Position numbers and translations under genes: made by a program. Below, in pieces: positions 42,918 to 51,963 of a stretch of 64,000 bases of DNA. Below the pieces are notes generated by a model that did not search any database, was not told the DNA's origin, and saw nothing but the letters and a program-made list of their open reading frames with translations. The stretch is from Paenibacillus sp. OK003 (GTDB taxonomy: Bacteria > Bacillota > Bacilli > Paenibacillales > Paenibacillaceae), in NCBI RefSeq assembly GCF_900109515.1, contig NZ_FOBD01000014.1, positions 62,001 to 126,000 of the forward strand, given 5' to 3'. The first letter of the stretch is position 1, and the number at the start of each line of letters is the position of its first letter.

Positions 42918-44073
42918 CGAGTGGAAGTACGTATCGGGAAGTAAGTATGTTCGATTGATTTTTATCGGCCCGCTTATTGCAGCCTTATTCTTTGGTTTAA
43001 TGTTCTCGCAGAATCAAATTAACAAATCGCCAGTTGTGGTCATTGATGAGGATCATAGCGAATATTCACGGCAGTTGATCTCCAAAATAAATGCCTCGCA
43101 ATATATGAGCGTCAAAAGCGTATATGCGAGCCGAATGAGTCCGGAAACATTGCTTGCCAATGAGCAGGCTGTAGCAGTGATTATGCTTCCCAGTCAGTTG
43201 GGATTGCGTCAACTACAAGGGAAATCGACAAATATCGGCATCTTGATGGATAACACGATGCCCTCGGGGCTAACCGGTATTCGCACTGCGATTCAGGAGA
43301 TCATCCAGACGGAAAATATGACCCTTTCCATGACAAGTCTGATGCATAAAGGGATGGATGCCGAAACAGCTAAAGGAATCGTGTCACCGTTATCCCTTCA
43401 GCAACGGATGCTGTTTAATCCAACCTCCAGTTATGTCGGTTTTATGGTACTTGGATTTGTAAATATCGTTGTATTGATGATTACGACAAGCGCAGCGGGA
43501 TCGATTGCACCTCGGCTTCGTCAGGAAGGGAAGCTATTTGCAAACGGAAAGTCACCTTTTCAACTTTGGGTTCGGAGTGTGCCTTACGCTGTATTGAGTT
43601 CGCTTTCGCTGCTTCTATCCTATGGATTGTTAAAGCAGGTCGGGGGAATGCGGTTTGAAGCGGAACCTTATCTTTTTATCATCCCACTCGTTATTTATGC
43701 CTTCGCCTTGTCACTTCTGGGTATGTTGATTGGTTACACAGCCAAAGACATATCCAAAGTCAGCCTACGAACCAGCTTTGTATTGTATCCCTCCTTTCTA
43801 GCTACGGGAATTCAACTAACGCCGCTGGCATTTCCAGAACCGTTCCAAATTTTCGCATGGGCACTACCGATGAACTGGCTTAACCGCCTGATTCGTGGAA
43901 TGGCTTTTCGGGACGGTGCGCTTACAGCTTACAGTCAGGAGTTGGGGGCATTGTTAATTATTATTGGCGTTGTATCCTTGTTCATGGGGTTACTGTTTCT
44001 GCGGGAAACGAGGAAAGTGTCTCCCAGCCGCGAACCCCTATTGAATGCAGATGTGGTGCCGAGCGGCAGTTAA
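42901..44073 (+). CDS. ABC-2-type transporter permease
   Basis: 390 residues from the ATG at 42901. A first membrane helix (YVRLIFIGPLIAALFFGLMF) is followed by an extracellular domain (~30-180, KSPVVVIDEDHSEYSRQLIS) and five more helices (GFMVLGFVNIVVLMITTSAA and others), the YhgE/Pip-like or YfhO-like ABC2_membrane_3 layout. No ATPase gene is next to it. It overlaps the HlyD-like gene, so they work together, probably in export of a drug, lipid or peptide. The substrate is unknown. Confidence 0.85.
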   Translation: MKSLIDEWKYVSGSKYVRLIFIGPLIAALFFGLMFSQNQINKSPVVVIDEDHSEYSRQLISKINASQYMSVKSVYASRMSPETLLANEQAVAVIMLPSQLGLRQLQGKSTNIGILMDNTMPSGLTGIRTAIQEIIQTENMTLSMTSLMHKGMDAETAKGIVSPLSLQQRMLFNPTSSYVGFMVLGFVNIVVLMITTSAAGSIAPRLRQEGKLFANGKSPFQLWVRSVPYAVLSSLSLLLSYGLLKQVGGMRFEAEPYLFIIPLVIYAFALSLLGMLIGYTAKDISKVSLRTSFVLYPSFLATGIQLTPLAFPEPFQIFAWALPMNWLNRLIRGMAFRDGALTAYSQELGALLIIIGVVSLFMGLLFLRETRKVSPSREPLLNADVVPSGS

Positions 44074-44101
44074 TTGAAAAGAGAAGCAGTGAAACGAGAA
44101 C

Positions 44102-44137
44102 AGACGCACGGGAATCATTCCTGATGCGTCTTTCTGT
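44102..44137 (+). terminator. Terminator of the HlyD/ABC-2 cassette
   Basis: GACGCA pairs with TGCGTC, extended by GAATxATTC inside the loop, then TTTCTGTTT. Confidence 0.65.
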
Positions 44138-44176
44138 TTAGTTACCGCAGATGACTTATAACGTTAAAGGTCCTTC

Positions 44177-44368
44177 TATATAAGTTCAATTAAACATTTA
44201 CACGATAACGGAGAGGACAGAAATAACCTGAAGAAGCGAAGCGTTCGCCTTTATCCCCGGATTTTACCATTAAAAAAAGAAATCAAAAAAATCTGGGGAT
44301 AACAGCGATCGGAAGGTTGTTCTGTCATCGGAGTACCAGTGGAAATATTCTTTAGTTGAACTTATATA
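44177..44368. repeat. Palindromic interspersed repeat, copy 2
   Basis: About 192 bp, highly similar to copy 1 and in the same orientation. Terminal inverted repeats TATATAAGTTCAATTAAA and TTTAGTTGAACTTATATA are clearer here. Inner arms pair (ATCCCCGGATTTT with AAAATCTGGGGAT; GACAGAAATAACCT with AGGTTGTTCTGTC). The TATATA ends suggest TA-type target sites. Confidence 0.85.
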
Positions 44369-44433
44369 GCGAAGGTTTTTTATATCGTTTATACTTGTAA
44401 GGCCAATTTACTTGAGGAGTTGTCTAACGAATC

Positions 44434-45606
44434 ATGAATAAAAAAGAAGTCGCGCATATACGTAAACAGTTTAAGATGGATCATGATTTACTGAATATTT
44501 ACGATATTCTCAACGTGTATATTACGAAAGAAACCAACGAGATCTATCATTGGGAGCGCCATCCCTTTGAACTGGTGGACAGAGAGAAGCAGGAACTGTA
44601 CATGGGCAATTTCAAAAAATTGCTGACGGGTGAGCTGGATCAGAAATTGTTTGAGTTGAAGTTTCAGGAGCAAGCGGAGGAGCCAGCTCAGGTGATGCTT
44701 CACCAAGCACTGGTAACAGGAGATCCGGAGGAATGGCAGGACCTGATGCTCCTGTTGGTGGAAAGAATGCTGGCGGATGCCAAGTATGAACGGGATATGG
44801 TGGTCACGTTTGTTCGTGGACAGTATTACTTGCCAACCAAGGCTAGAAACGAAGCTACGGAAGAGAGCGAGAAAAATGAAGTGTTCGCACATCCATTCAT
44901 TCTGTGCAGTGTGAATTCCACGGAGAAGCAGCGGAAAACGCTCTTGTTTGATTACGTGGAGAGAGAATTTAAATACAATGTGATTGTAGATCCGGTTGTC
45001 AAATTAAGCACACCGGAGCAGGGCTTCCTGTACCCGAGTGTGACGGACAACTATTCCGATGTTAATCGCATTCTGTACTGCACAGGGAAATCGAATTTCC
45101 CGGACCCTCATTTTGTCGAAAATGTATTGAATGGAGAAAGGTCTGTGACAGCGCTGGAAGAACGGGCGATCTTCGAAGATATCGTGAAGGAAGTGGCCGG
45201 TGAACAGCTCGACTCAGCCACCATTGCACATGTGTACGAGGAGATCAACCGGGTCATCGAAATTAACGAAGAGTCACATGAGGAAGAACCTCCGAAGCTC
45301 GATTATAAAGATCTGGAACGTGTGCTGACAGCAAGCGGTATAGAGGACCTGACGTCGGAGAAAGTGGAACGTGCATTTGAAACCATCGTCGACAACAAGA
45401 ATTATGAAATGAAAGCGACGAGTGTTATGCCGAAGTTTACGTCCAAGTCCATTAAGATTGAAACCAAAGTCGCTACGATTTCAGTTAGCCCGCAAGACTT
45501 GAGATATGTGAAACAAGTGAATTTTCAAGGCAGACGGTGTATCATGATTGAAGTGGACGAAGATGTCGTGATTGAAGGGTTTACGCTTACGACGGAGGTA
45601 TTGTAG
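44434..45606 (+). CDS. DUF4317 family protein
   Basis: 390 residues, ATG with TGAGGAG further upstream. The text matches DUF4317 as I recall it: MNKKEVAHIRKQFKMDHDLL, then NIYDILNVYITKETNEIYHW at the start, and late motifs TSKSIKIETKVATISVSPQD and GRRCIMIEVDEDVVIEGF. It has no signal peptide or membrane segment and is acidic. The function is unknown. A ~64-bp piece of a related copy is embedded in the mosaic remnant at 36753-36816. Confidence 0.85.
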   Translation: MNKKEVAHIRKQFKMDHDLLNIYDILNVYITKETNEIYHWERHPFELVDREKQELYMGNFKKLLTGELDQKLFELKFQEQAEEPAQVMLHQALVTGDPEEWQDLMLLLVERMLADAKYERDMVVTFVRGQYYLPTKARNEATEESEKNEVFAHPFILCSVNSTEKQRKTLLFDYVEREFKYNVIVDPVVKLSTPEQGFLYPSVTDNYSDVNRILYCTGKSNFPDPHFVENVLNGERSVTALEERAIFEDIVKEVAGEQLDSATIAHVYEEINRVIEINEESHEEEPPKLDYKDLERVLTASGIEDLTSEKVERAFETIVDNKNYEMKATSVMPKFTSKSIKIETKVATISVSPQDLRYVKQVNFQGRRCIMIEVDEDVVIEGFTLTTEVL

Positions 45607-45673
45607 ACTCGTTTATCAATCCCTTTATTCGTGTTGAATTAATGAATAATAATACAAGGAACGTAAGAAGTAG

Positions 45674-45712
45674 AAGACGCTCGAGACTCGCTCCCGAAGC
45701 GTCTTTAATTTG
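45674..45712. terminator. Convergent terminator between DUF4317 and araC genes
   Basis: AAGACGCT pairs with AAGCGTCTT across ~15 nt, followed by TAATTT. Confidence 0.65.
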
Positions 45713-45742
45713 CCTTTAAACTCTATCTCAGATATCCCTTCC

Positions 45743-46687
45743 TTACACCCATCCCGTAAACTCCAAAATGGAGGCTTTCGCAGATTGCACTTCGGACTGT
45801 GCGCCTTTGCGCCATTCTTTCGGTGACTTTCCCATAAGTCTGGAGAAGCAGCGATTGAAGCTGGAAATGGACTGAAAACCGACTTGTTCGGAGATTGAAA
45901 GAATGGAAGCGTCCGTGCTTTTTAATTGCTTGCAAGCTTCTTCAATCCGTGTGCTGTTTAGGAAATCCAGAGGTGCGGTTCCCATAATGTCATGGAATTT
46001 TCTTCGAAAATGAGTGGTGCTTAGGTGACACAGATCAGCGAGAGAATCGATGGTGATGGGCGACATATAGTTTTTGGTGATATACTCCAGAACCGGAGAT
46101 ATAACAAGATCACCTTTTAGATTATGCTGCGTTTCTTGGTCTGCCAAGGGTTCATGCCGGGAATGGATTCGCAGGAGTTCGATATAAAGGGATAACAACA
46201 AGCCATAGGCACTTTCCTGATAAAAAGGATTTTTCTGCTTTAATTCCTCTACCACAGATGTCGCAAGGGTATAAATCTTCGGATGTTCCTCCCTGTTTAA
46301 AATGCAGTTTAATCCCTTAATCGCCCTCAAATTGGGCTCAAAGTTACTGTAGGCACTGCTCTTAAACGACTGTTGAAAGAGGTCCTCGGGCGAGAAAAAG
46401 AGATAAGACCATAAGCTGGCTTCATTGGGTGAACTATACGTTGTATGAGGAAGATATCTGGGGATAAAGGTCACGTCACCGGCTTTAAAAGGTACCGATT
46501 CACCTTTGATCTCCATCATGCCGCTATCCGTATGGCAAATGCCAATCTCCAGATGGTTGTGAAAATGAAGATGTTCACTTTTGATATCGGATATTTTCCA
46601 GCGTTCACCGCTTAACAGCAGAATAGGAAAATGGATCGGCAAGCTATAGTGGCGGTATTCAATAATAGGCTGCTTTTTTCTGGGCAT
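45743..46687 (-). CDS. AraC-family transcriptional regulator
   Basis: 314 residues. The N-terminal cupin sensor (LHFHNHLEIGICHTDSGMM; VPFKAGDVTFIPRYLPHTTY) is followed by a ~70-residue linker and a C-terminal double HTH (LADLCHLSTTHFRRKFHDIM; ISEQVGFQSISSFNRCFSRLM, closing KSPKEWR). It is divergent from the GH105-GH112 operon across ~170 bp and is the obvious candidate to regulate it, sensing a rhamnogalacturonan-derived sugar. Confidence 0.93.
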   Translation of the reverse strand: MPRKKQPIIEYRHYSLPIHFPILLLSGERWKISDIKSEHLHFHNHLEIGICHTDSGMMEIKGESVPFKAGDVTFIPRYLPHTTYSSPNEASLWSYLFFSPEDLFQQSFKSSAYSNFEPNLRAIKGLNCILNREEHPKIYTLATSVVEELKQKNPFYQESAYGLLLSLYIELLRIHSRHEPLADQETQHNLKGDLVISPVLEYITKNYMSPITIDSLADLCHLSTTHFRRKFHDIMGTAPLDFLNSTRIEEACKQLKSTDASILSISEQVGFQSISSFNRCFSRLMGKSPKEWRKGAQSEVQSAKASILEFTGWV

Positions 46688-46780
46688 ATTCGATAACTCC
46701 CATTCATAAATGATTGAAATTGCGCAGTTTTGTTGCGAATATGCTTAGATTTACACTATTTTACTGCGTACAATGGAATA

Positions 46781-46795
46781 AGTAAAGCGTTTTCA
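46781..46795 (+). promoter_or_regulatory. Weak cre-like site upstream of the GH105-GH112 operon
   Basis: AGTAAAGCGTTTTCA matches the cre consensus with two mismatches and lies 65 bp before the GH105 start. Confidence 0.4.
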
Positions 46796-46859
46796 AACCA
46801 AGGACGGACAGCTCTCAAGCGCATTTGGGGGCATGTGCGCCACGAGAGGGGAATCACCG

Positions 46860-47879
46860 ATGCTTCAAGTGAAATATGACAGGGAAGAAATTTTAAACGT
46901 TATTGATAACGTTACGAAAAAAACACTGGCGATGGATTTGACGTGGGATTGGCCTTGCGGTGTGGCGTATTATGGTGTATCCAGAGCTTATCAAACAACA
47001 GGCAATCAAGAGTATTTGGACAGGCTTGTCCAGTGGGCGGATGAATACATCGAGCTGGGCTTGCCGGACTGGACGGTAAATACATGTGCGATGGGCCATA
47101 TGCTGATTACTTTATATGAAGAAACAGGGAACCAGAAATACTGGGATATTGTAATGAGCAAGGTGGATTATCTTCAAAATCATGCGCTCAGATTTGGAGA
47201 TAACGTGCTGCAGCATACCGTATCCATTTCCAATGATTTTCCCGAGCAGGCATGGGCGGATACTTTATTTATGGCGGCATTTTTCCTGCTCCGTGTGGGA
47301 AGCAAATTAAAGGATCAGGAAATGATCCAGGATGCTCTGAATCAATATTACTGGCATATCAAATACCTGCAAGATCCGAGCAGCGGTTTCTGGTACCATG
47401 GCTACAATAACGTCAACAAGGACCACATGTCCGGATTATATTGGGGTAGAGCGAACGCCTGGGGCGCTTACACCATGTCGCAAGTAAAACCACAGTTGAA
47501 GGACTGGTATTTATATCCACAGTGCATGGACGTGGAGTGCTCGCTCCGGGATCAACTGGCAGCTCTGAAGCTCGTGCAGACGGAGAATGGCTTGTGGCGG
47601 ACAGTCCTGGATGACGAAGAGTCGTATGAAGAGGTGTCGGCTTCCGCTGGTATTGCAGCAGCCATGATCAATAACGGTAATCCGCTACATACCAAATACG
47701 TGCAAAAGGCATTGGAAGGCATCCTGAACAACATTAGTGAAGATGGACGTGTGCTTGGTGTATCGGGTGGTACGGCGGTGATGAAAGATCGGGAAGGTTA
47801 TCGCAATATTCCAAAAGACTGGATTCAGGGCTGGGGTCAGGGCCTGGCGCTCGCTTTTCTGTCCGATATGTTGAGATAG
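46860..47879 (+). CDS. GH105 unsaturated rhamnogalacturonyl hydrolase (YteR/YesR-like)
   Basis: 339 residues from the ATG at 46860 (GAGAGGGGAA upstream); the in-frame ATG at 46833 lacks a ribosome site. The (alpha/alpha)6 barrel motifs of GH88/GH105 are visible: TWDWPCGVAYYGVSRAY near residue 27, PDWTVNTCAMGHMLITLYEE near 70, WADTLFMAAFFLLR near 130 with the catalytic Asp, and YWGRANAWGAYTMS near 195. It removes the terminal unsaturated galacturonate from rhamnogalacturonan-I fragments made by lyases. There is no signal peptide, so it acts in the cytoplasm. GH112 follows 13 bases later. Confidence 0.92.
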   Translation: MLQVKYDREEILNVIDNVTKKTLAMDLTWDWPCGVAYYGVSRAYQTTGNQEYLDRLVQWADEYIELGLPDWTVNTCAMGHMLITLYEETGNQKYWDIVMSKVDYLQNHALRFGDNVLQHTVSISNDFPEQAWADTLFMAAFFLLRVGSKLKDQEMIQDALNQYYWHIKYLQDPSSGFWYHGYNNVNKDHMSGLYWGRANAWGAYTMSQVKPQLKDWYLYPQCMDVECSLRDQLAALKLVQTENGLWRTVLDDEESYEEVSASAGIAAAMINNGNPLHTKYVQKALEGILNNISEDGRVLGVSGGTAVMKDREGYRNIPKDWIQGWGQGLALAFLSDMLR

Positions 47880-47892
47880 GGAGGGAACCAAG

Positions 47893-50067
47893 TTGTCCAA
47901 ACCAATCAAAGGCTCCTTTACACTACCCGGCGAATCCGGTTATGAGGCACTGACTTTGGAACTTGCCGAACGGTGGGGGGCAGATGTCATTCGTGACAGT
48001 GACGGCACACAATTATCCGATGAGATTATTAACGCGGGGTATGACATTTATTCGACGATCTGCATCATCCGGGATCATAACGAGTGGGCATCTCGAAATC
48101 AAGATAAACTCCAGCAATGTTTTTTAATTACGAATCCGAAGGTGGCTGTACAAGATTATGTATCGTTCTATCTGATGGAGGACTTTTTTGCTGAACAATT
48201 CAAGGTAAATGATTCCAAAGAGGCGTTTAAATATTGGCAGGTCTTTGACCGGACAACCGGGGAGGAAGTGCCAAGAGGACAGTGGAATTATGAGAGGGAA
48301 TCCGGCCATGTAGTCATTACCGGCATCGTCCCCTGGCATAAATATACGGTAAGCTTCATGGCCTATCGGATCTGGGAAGAGATTTCGATGTACAATCACA
48401 CCACGAACCATTGGGACAAGGAGCATTTGATGCAAATTGATCCGATTTACTCTGAAACGCAGACCTATCTGCTGGATTGGATGGAGGATTGGTGTCAGCA
48501 GCATCAGGAAACAACGGTGGTTCGTTTCACCTCATTGTTTTATAATTTCGCCTGGATCTGGGGCAGCGACGAGCGTAATCGCCATCTCTTCTCGGACTGG
48601 GGTTCATACGATTTCACGGTAAGTTCGAGAGCATTGGATCTGTTTGCTCAAAAATATGGGTATTCACTCTCGGCTGAGGATTTTGTGAATGGCGGTAAAT
48701 ATCGCGTAAGTCATATCCCGGCGCAGCAGCGCAAGCTGGACTGGATGGCGTTTATCAATGATTTTGTCATCGAATTCGGTAAGAAGTTAATTGATATCGT
48801 GCATAACCACGGCAAGCTGGCGTATGTCTTCTATGATGATAGCTGGGTTGGCATGGAGCCTTATAATGACCGCTTTCAGGAGTTTGGATTCGATGGGATG
48901 ATTAAATGTGTGTTCTCCGGTTATGAGGCAAGAATGTGTTCTGGTGTCAAGGTGGATACCCATGAGATTCGTCTGCATCCCTATTTGTTTCCGGTGGGCT
49001 TAGGTGGGCTTCCTACCTTTAAGGAGGGTGGAGACCCTACGCTGGATGCCAAAAAGTATTGGATCAATATCAGGCGAGCTTTGCTCAGAGAGCCGATTGA
49101 CCGGATTGGGTTGGGTGGATATCTGCATCTGGTTGAGCCTTACCCGGACTTTTGCGATTATATTGAGAAGATTGCGAACGAGTTCAGGGAAATAAAAGAA
49201 CTTCACCATGAAGGGAAGCCCTATCAAATAAAGACAAAAGTAGCGGTTCTGCATAGCTGGGGCAAACTAAGATCGTGGACGTTGTCCGGCCATTTCCATG
49301 AAACGGTTATGCATGATTTGATTCATGTAAATGAAGCCTTGTCAGGCTTACCGGTTGAAGTGCAGTTCATTGATTTTGAAGATATCCGTCAGGGCATGCT
49401 GCAACATATAGATGTCGTGATCAATGCCGGCTCTGCCGGTTCAGCCTGGAGCGGCGGAGAACTTTGGAATGACCACCAATGTGTGGACCTGCTGACCAAA
49501 TGGGTGTATGAAGGCGGTACTTTTATTGGCATCAACCAGCCATCGGCGGTAGAAGGGTACGACAGCTTTTTCAGAATGGCACATGTTCTTGGGGTGGATG
49601 AGGATACTGGCGCCAGGGTGGTTCATGGAAAATGGACATATGAGACTCGCGATGAGCATGGTTTGTTGCCGGAAGGGGCAAGAATAACGCCGAAGAATAA
49701 CATATATCTTACCGATGGAACAGCTGCTGTGGTGGATGAAACGGATGGTATGATTACATTGTCTACACATGATTTTGGTAAAGGGAAAGGAATCTACCTG
49801 CCTTCATTCGAATTCAGTTGGGAGAACACAAGGCTGCTGCTGAATCTGATTCGTTTTACGGGCCGTGAATCTCATGAAACGAAGTACATTACGGATAACT
49901 TATTTACAGAGTGTACTTATTATCCGGAGAGTAAAATGTTGGTCGTCATTAACAATAGTGATCAGGTTCAAACGACGACGATCGATACCGACTATGGAAA
50001 ACAAACCGTGGAATTAGATCCGTATGACACCAAGATCACCCATATTGGCTTAATAAAATCAGTATAG
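47893..50067 (+). CDS. GH112 phosphorylase (galactosyl-rhamnose or galacto-N-biose type)
   Basis: 724 residues, TTG start behind GGGAGGG. It matches the lacto-N-biose phosphorylase family along its length: KGSFTLPGESGYEALTLELA and ERWGADVIRDSDGTQLSDE at the N-terminus, TTVVRFTSLFYNFAWIWG near 210, YVFYDDSWVGMEPYNDRF near 310 and TLSGHFHETVMHDLIHVNEA near 465, then a beta-rich C-terminal domain. The family splits beta-galactosides with phosphate, releasing galactose-1-phosphate. The GH105 partner suggests the D-galactosyl-beta-1,4-L-rhamnose subtype, acting on RG-I side-chain stubs rather than mucin sugars. That subtype call is inference. Confidence 0.9.
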   Translation: MSKPIKGSFTLPGESGYEALTLELAERWGADVIRDSDGTQLSDEIINAGYDIYSTICIIRDHNEWASRNQDKLQQCFLITNPKVAVQDYVSFYLMEDFFAEQFKVNDSKEAFKYWQVFDRTTGEEVPRGQWNYERESGHVVITGIVPWHKYTVSFMAYRIWEEISMYNHTTNHWDKEHLMQIDPIYSETQTYLLDWMEDWCQQHQETTVVRFTSLFYNFAWIWGSDERNRHLFSDWGSYDFTVSSRALDLFAQKYGYSLSAEDFVNGGKYRVSHIPAQQRKLDWMAFINDFVIEFGKKLIDIVHNHGKLAYVFYDDSWVGMEPYNDRFQEFGFDGMIKCVFSGYEARMCSGVKVDTHEIRLHPYLFPVGLGGLPTFKEGGDPTLDAKKYWINIRRALLREPIDRIGLGGYLHLVEPYPDFCDYIEKIANEFREIKELHHEGKPYQIKTKVAVLHSWGKLRSWTLSGHFHETVMHDLIHVNEALSGLPVEVQFIDFEDIRQGMLQHIDVVINAGSAGSAWSGGELWNDHQCVDLLTKWVYEGGTFIGINQPSAVEGYDSFFRMAHVLGVDEDTGARVVHGKWTYETRDEHGLLPEGARITPKNNIYLTDGTAAVVDETDGMITLSTHDFGKGKGIYLPSFEFSWENTRLLLNLIRFTGRESHETKYITDNLFTECTYYPESKMLVVINNSDQVQTTTIDTDYGKQTVELDPYDTKITHIGLIKSV

Positions 50068-50084
50068 AAACATAAAAAGCAATC

Positions 50085-50125
50085 AATAAGACGTTCGGGA
50101 CTAATTCCTGAAGCGTCTTATTTTG
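50085..50125 (+). terminator. Terminator of the GH105-GH112 operon
   Basis: AATAAGACGTTC pairs with GAAGCGTCTTATT (one mismatch), then TTGC. It lies 18 bp after the stop. Confidence 0.75.
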
Positions 50126-50225
50126 CATGGTGTAATACACAGCCGATCCTCTGAATATGGACCGGCTATGGTTGTAATTAGAATCTAAATGGACTTCTTT
50201 TTAACTAATCCTCCAGTCAATCCCG

Positions 50226-51566
50226 TTATTGCAGCTGCCATAGGGTTGGTGTTGCCGAAGGGATCCAATCCACTTGAGACTTGTGTGTAAGGAGGCATTT
50301 GTACGTTAGGTTATTGTAGCTCACGATTGTGCCTGCTGTGTATTGCGTATTGGCTGCCCATGCAGGTGCAGTAGCAGCAGCGGCTGTTTTACCGCTGACT
50401 GTGCTGGCAGCAGATTGGTTACCTGCTGCATCAACAGCATAAACCGAGAAGTTGTAGGTTGTATTCGCTTCAAGATTAGTTACGGTATAGGATGTTGCCG
50501 TCCCGGATGTCGTTGTTACTAAAGTAGAGCCGTTATAAATTTTGTACCCTGTCACGCCTACATTATCCGTAGATGCCGTCCACATCAGTTGAATGCTGGA
50601 CGCGGTTGGTGTTCCCATCACATGCAGCCCGCCTGGAGCTGTGGGTGCGGTAGTGTCGTTTGCGGGAGGCGCAGTCGTGGTAACGCTTACACTATTACTG
50701 GCTGCAGATTCGTTGCCTGCTGCATCGACTGCTTTGACAGTAAAAGTATATGCCGTGCTTGCTGTCAGCCCTGTTACAGTATAGCTTGTAGTTGTGCCGG
50801 ATACATTGCCGATTAAGGAAGTCCCGTTGTAAATTTTATACCCCGTTACGCCTACATTATCTGTGGAAGCGTTCCAGGATAAAGATGTACTGGTCGCAGC
50901 CGTTGCAGTTGCCACAAGTGAAGCTGGAGGTGTGGGTGCTACATGATCAACCGGGTTCGTCCCGGAGAAGTTTACGTCGATGACATTATAGAAGGCGTTG
51001 GGAGTATCCGCAACCTCCCAGACTGCTAGAATGATATGATAACCACTGCGTTCGGGTACGTTGCATGAGTTGGTGTAGCTATATGGTGGCTGGCTGCCAT
51101 CATAAGGAACTGAACAGAATGGTGTCAGGTCAAACGAATCACGGGATAGAGGTGCATTCGGATTCCAGTTCGTTTTCGTAATATAATATTTCCAGCTTGC
51201 CGTGGAATGGTTAGCTGTTAGCTTCCAAGTAAACGTATTCGTGCCACTAGACATATTCACTTTCGACCAACGTGTAGCGGATTGCTCATCGAGCTTAGGG
51301 AAGACGCCGTTAGCGCTTGCGATATGGCCGTCCGTAGGTCCTGCAGCGGGGAAGCCCTTAGGTGCTTCCAGACTTTGGGGTTCATAGACGATACTGCCGC
51401 AATCTTGATTGACTCCCGAAGCACACAGTGCAGCTCGGCTCGCTGGCCCCTCTACGTAACCATGTGACAACGCCTTTGGACTGTTGAACAGCATGCTTAC
51501 CGTTGTAAGCACCAGCAGACAGCAAATCAATACTAGCTTGGAAGACGGTAAAATGAATCTGAACAT
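50226..51566 (-). CDS. AA10 lytic polysaccharide monooxygenase with two FN3 and a CBM5/12
   Basis: 446 residues from the ATG at 51566 (AGGAGGC six bases upstream; a frame starting 13 codons earlier was rejected). The signal peptide (~1-34) ends so that the mature protein begins with His35 in ALS/HGYVEGPASRAALC, the N-terminal copper-brace histidine of AA10 enzymes. The AA10 domain (~35-205) has GHIxSANG-like and NHSTASWKYYITKTNWN (second brace His). Then come two FN3 domains (~215-305, ~310-400; SLSWNASTDNVGVTGYKIY) and a CBM5/12 (~405-446, AWAANTQYTAGTIVSYNN). It oxidatively cleaves chitin or cellulose outside the cell. Confidence 0.93.
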   Translation of the reverse strand: MFRFILPSSKLVLICCLLVLTTVSMLFNSPKALSHGYVEGPASRAALCASGVNQDCGSIVYEPQSLEAPKGFPAAGPTDGHIASANGVFPKLDEQSATRWSKVNMSSGTNTFTWKLTANHSTASWKYYITKTNWNPNAPLSRDSFDLTPFCSVPYDGSQPPYSYTNSCNVPERSGYHIILAVWEVADTPNAFYNVIDVNFSGTNPVDHVAPTPPASLVATATAATSTSLSWNASTDNVGVTGYKIYNGTSLIGNVSGTTTSYTVTGLTASTAYTFTVKAVDAAGNESAASNSVSVTTTAPPANDTTAPTAPGGLHVMGTPTASSIQLMWTASTDNVGVTGYKIYNGSTLVTTTSGTATSYTVTNLEANTTYNFSVYAVDAAGNQSAASTVSGKTAAAATAPAWAANTQYTAGTIVSYNNLTYKCLLTHKSQVDWIPSATPTLWQLQ

Positions 51567-51780
51567 TCGATAGCCTCCTGTATCATTTTTTTTATATAAA
51601 CTCAAGTAAGAGCTTATATCGTAATTAAGGAAGTGCTATGCCATATACCATATCTGGATATCGTTTGATAAAGAAATCGATATACGGGAATTTCTAAAGT
51701 TATTGTAAAGGACGCACATTTGCCTAACAAGGATAAATTTGATAGATCATCCAGTTATTCAAGACTTAGGTAGGCATACA
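51567..51780. other. Intergenic region upstream of the LPMO gene
   Basis: AT-rich; must contain the minus-strand LPMO promoter. Nothing else recognised. Confidence 0.35.
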
Positions 51781-51826
51781 AAAAGGCCTTTGCGGAGAGA
51801 TCATCTCTTCACAAAAGCCTTTATTT
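51781..51826. terminator. Hairpin upstream of the Met-rich gene
   Basis: AAAGGCCTTTG and an inner AGAGA/TCTCT stem pair with CAAAAGCCTTT, then ATTTCC. No gene lies immediately upstream on the plus strand, so it may be a leader structure or a remnant terminator. Confidence 0.5.
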
Positions 51827-51963
51827 CCGACTGGATTAATCAGTGAAGTGCGTATTATACATCGATTTTACAGAAAAGGCAAGAGGAAAAAGATTGCTTT
51901 TAAGTGGGGAATCGTTTATGCTAAAAAAAGGAAGTTTACTATATTTGAAAGGAGGAAGTTGAA

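Noticed and set aside
42067..44368. Composite transposon made of the two palindromic repeats
   Set aside because: No transposase gene is present between or beside the copies, so only a MITE-like or REP-like repeat can be supported.
50142..50170. Hairpin AGCCGATCC / GGACCGGCT near the LPMO 3' end
   Set aside because: One mismatch, no T-run in either direction; too weak to call a terminator.
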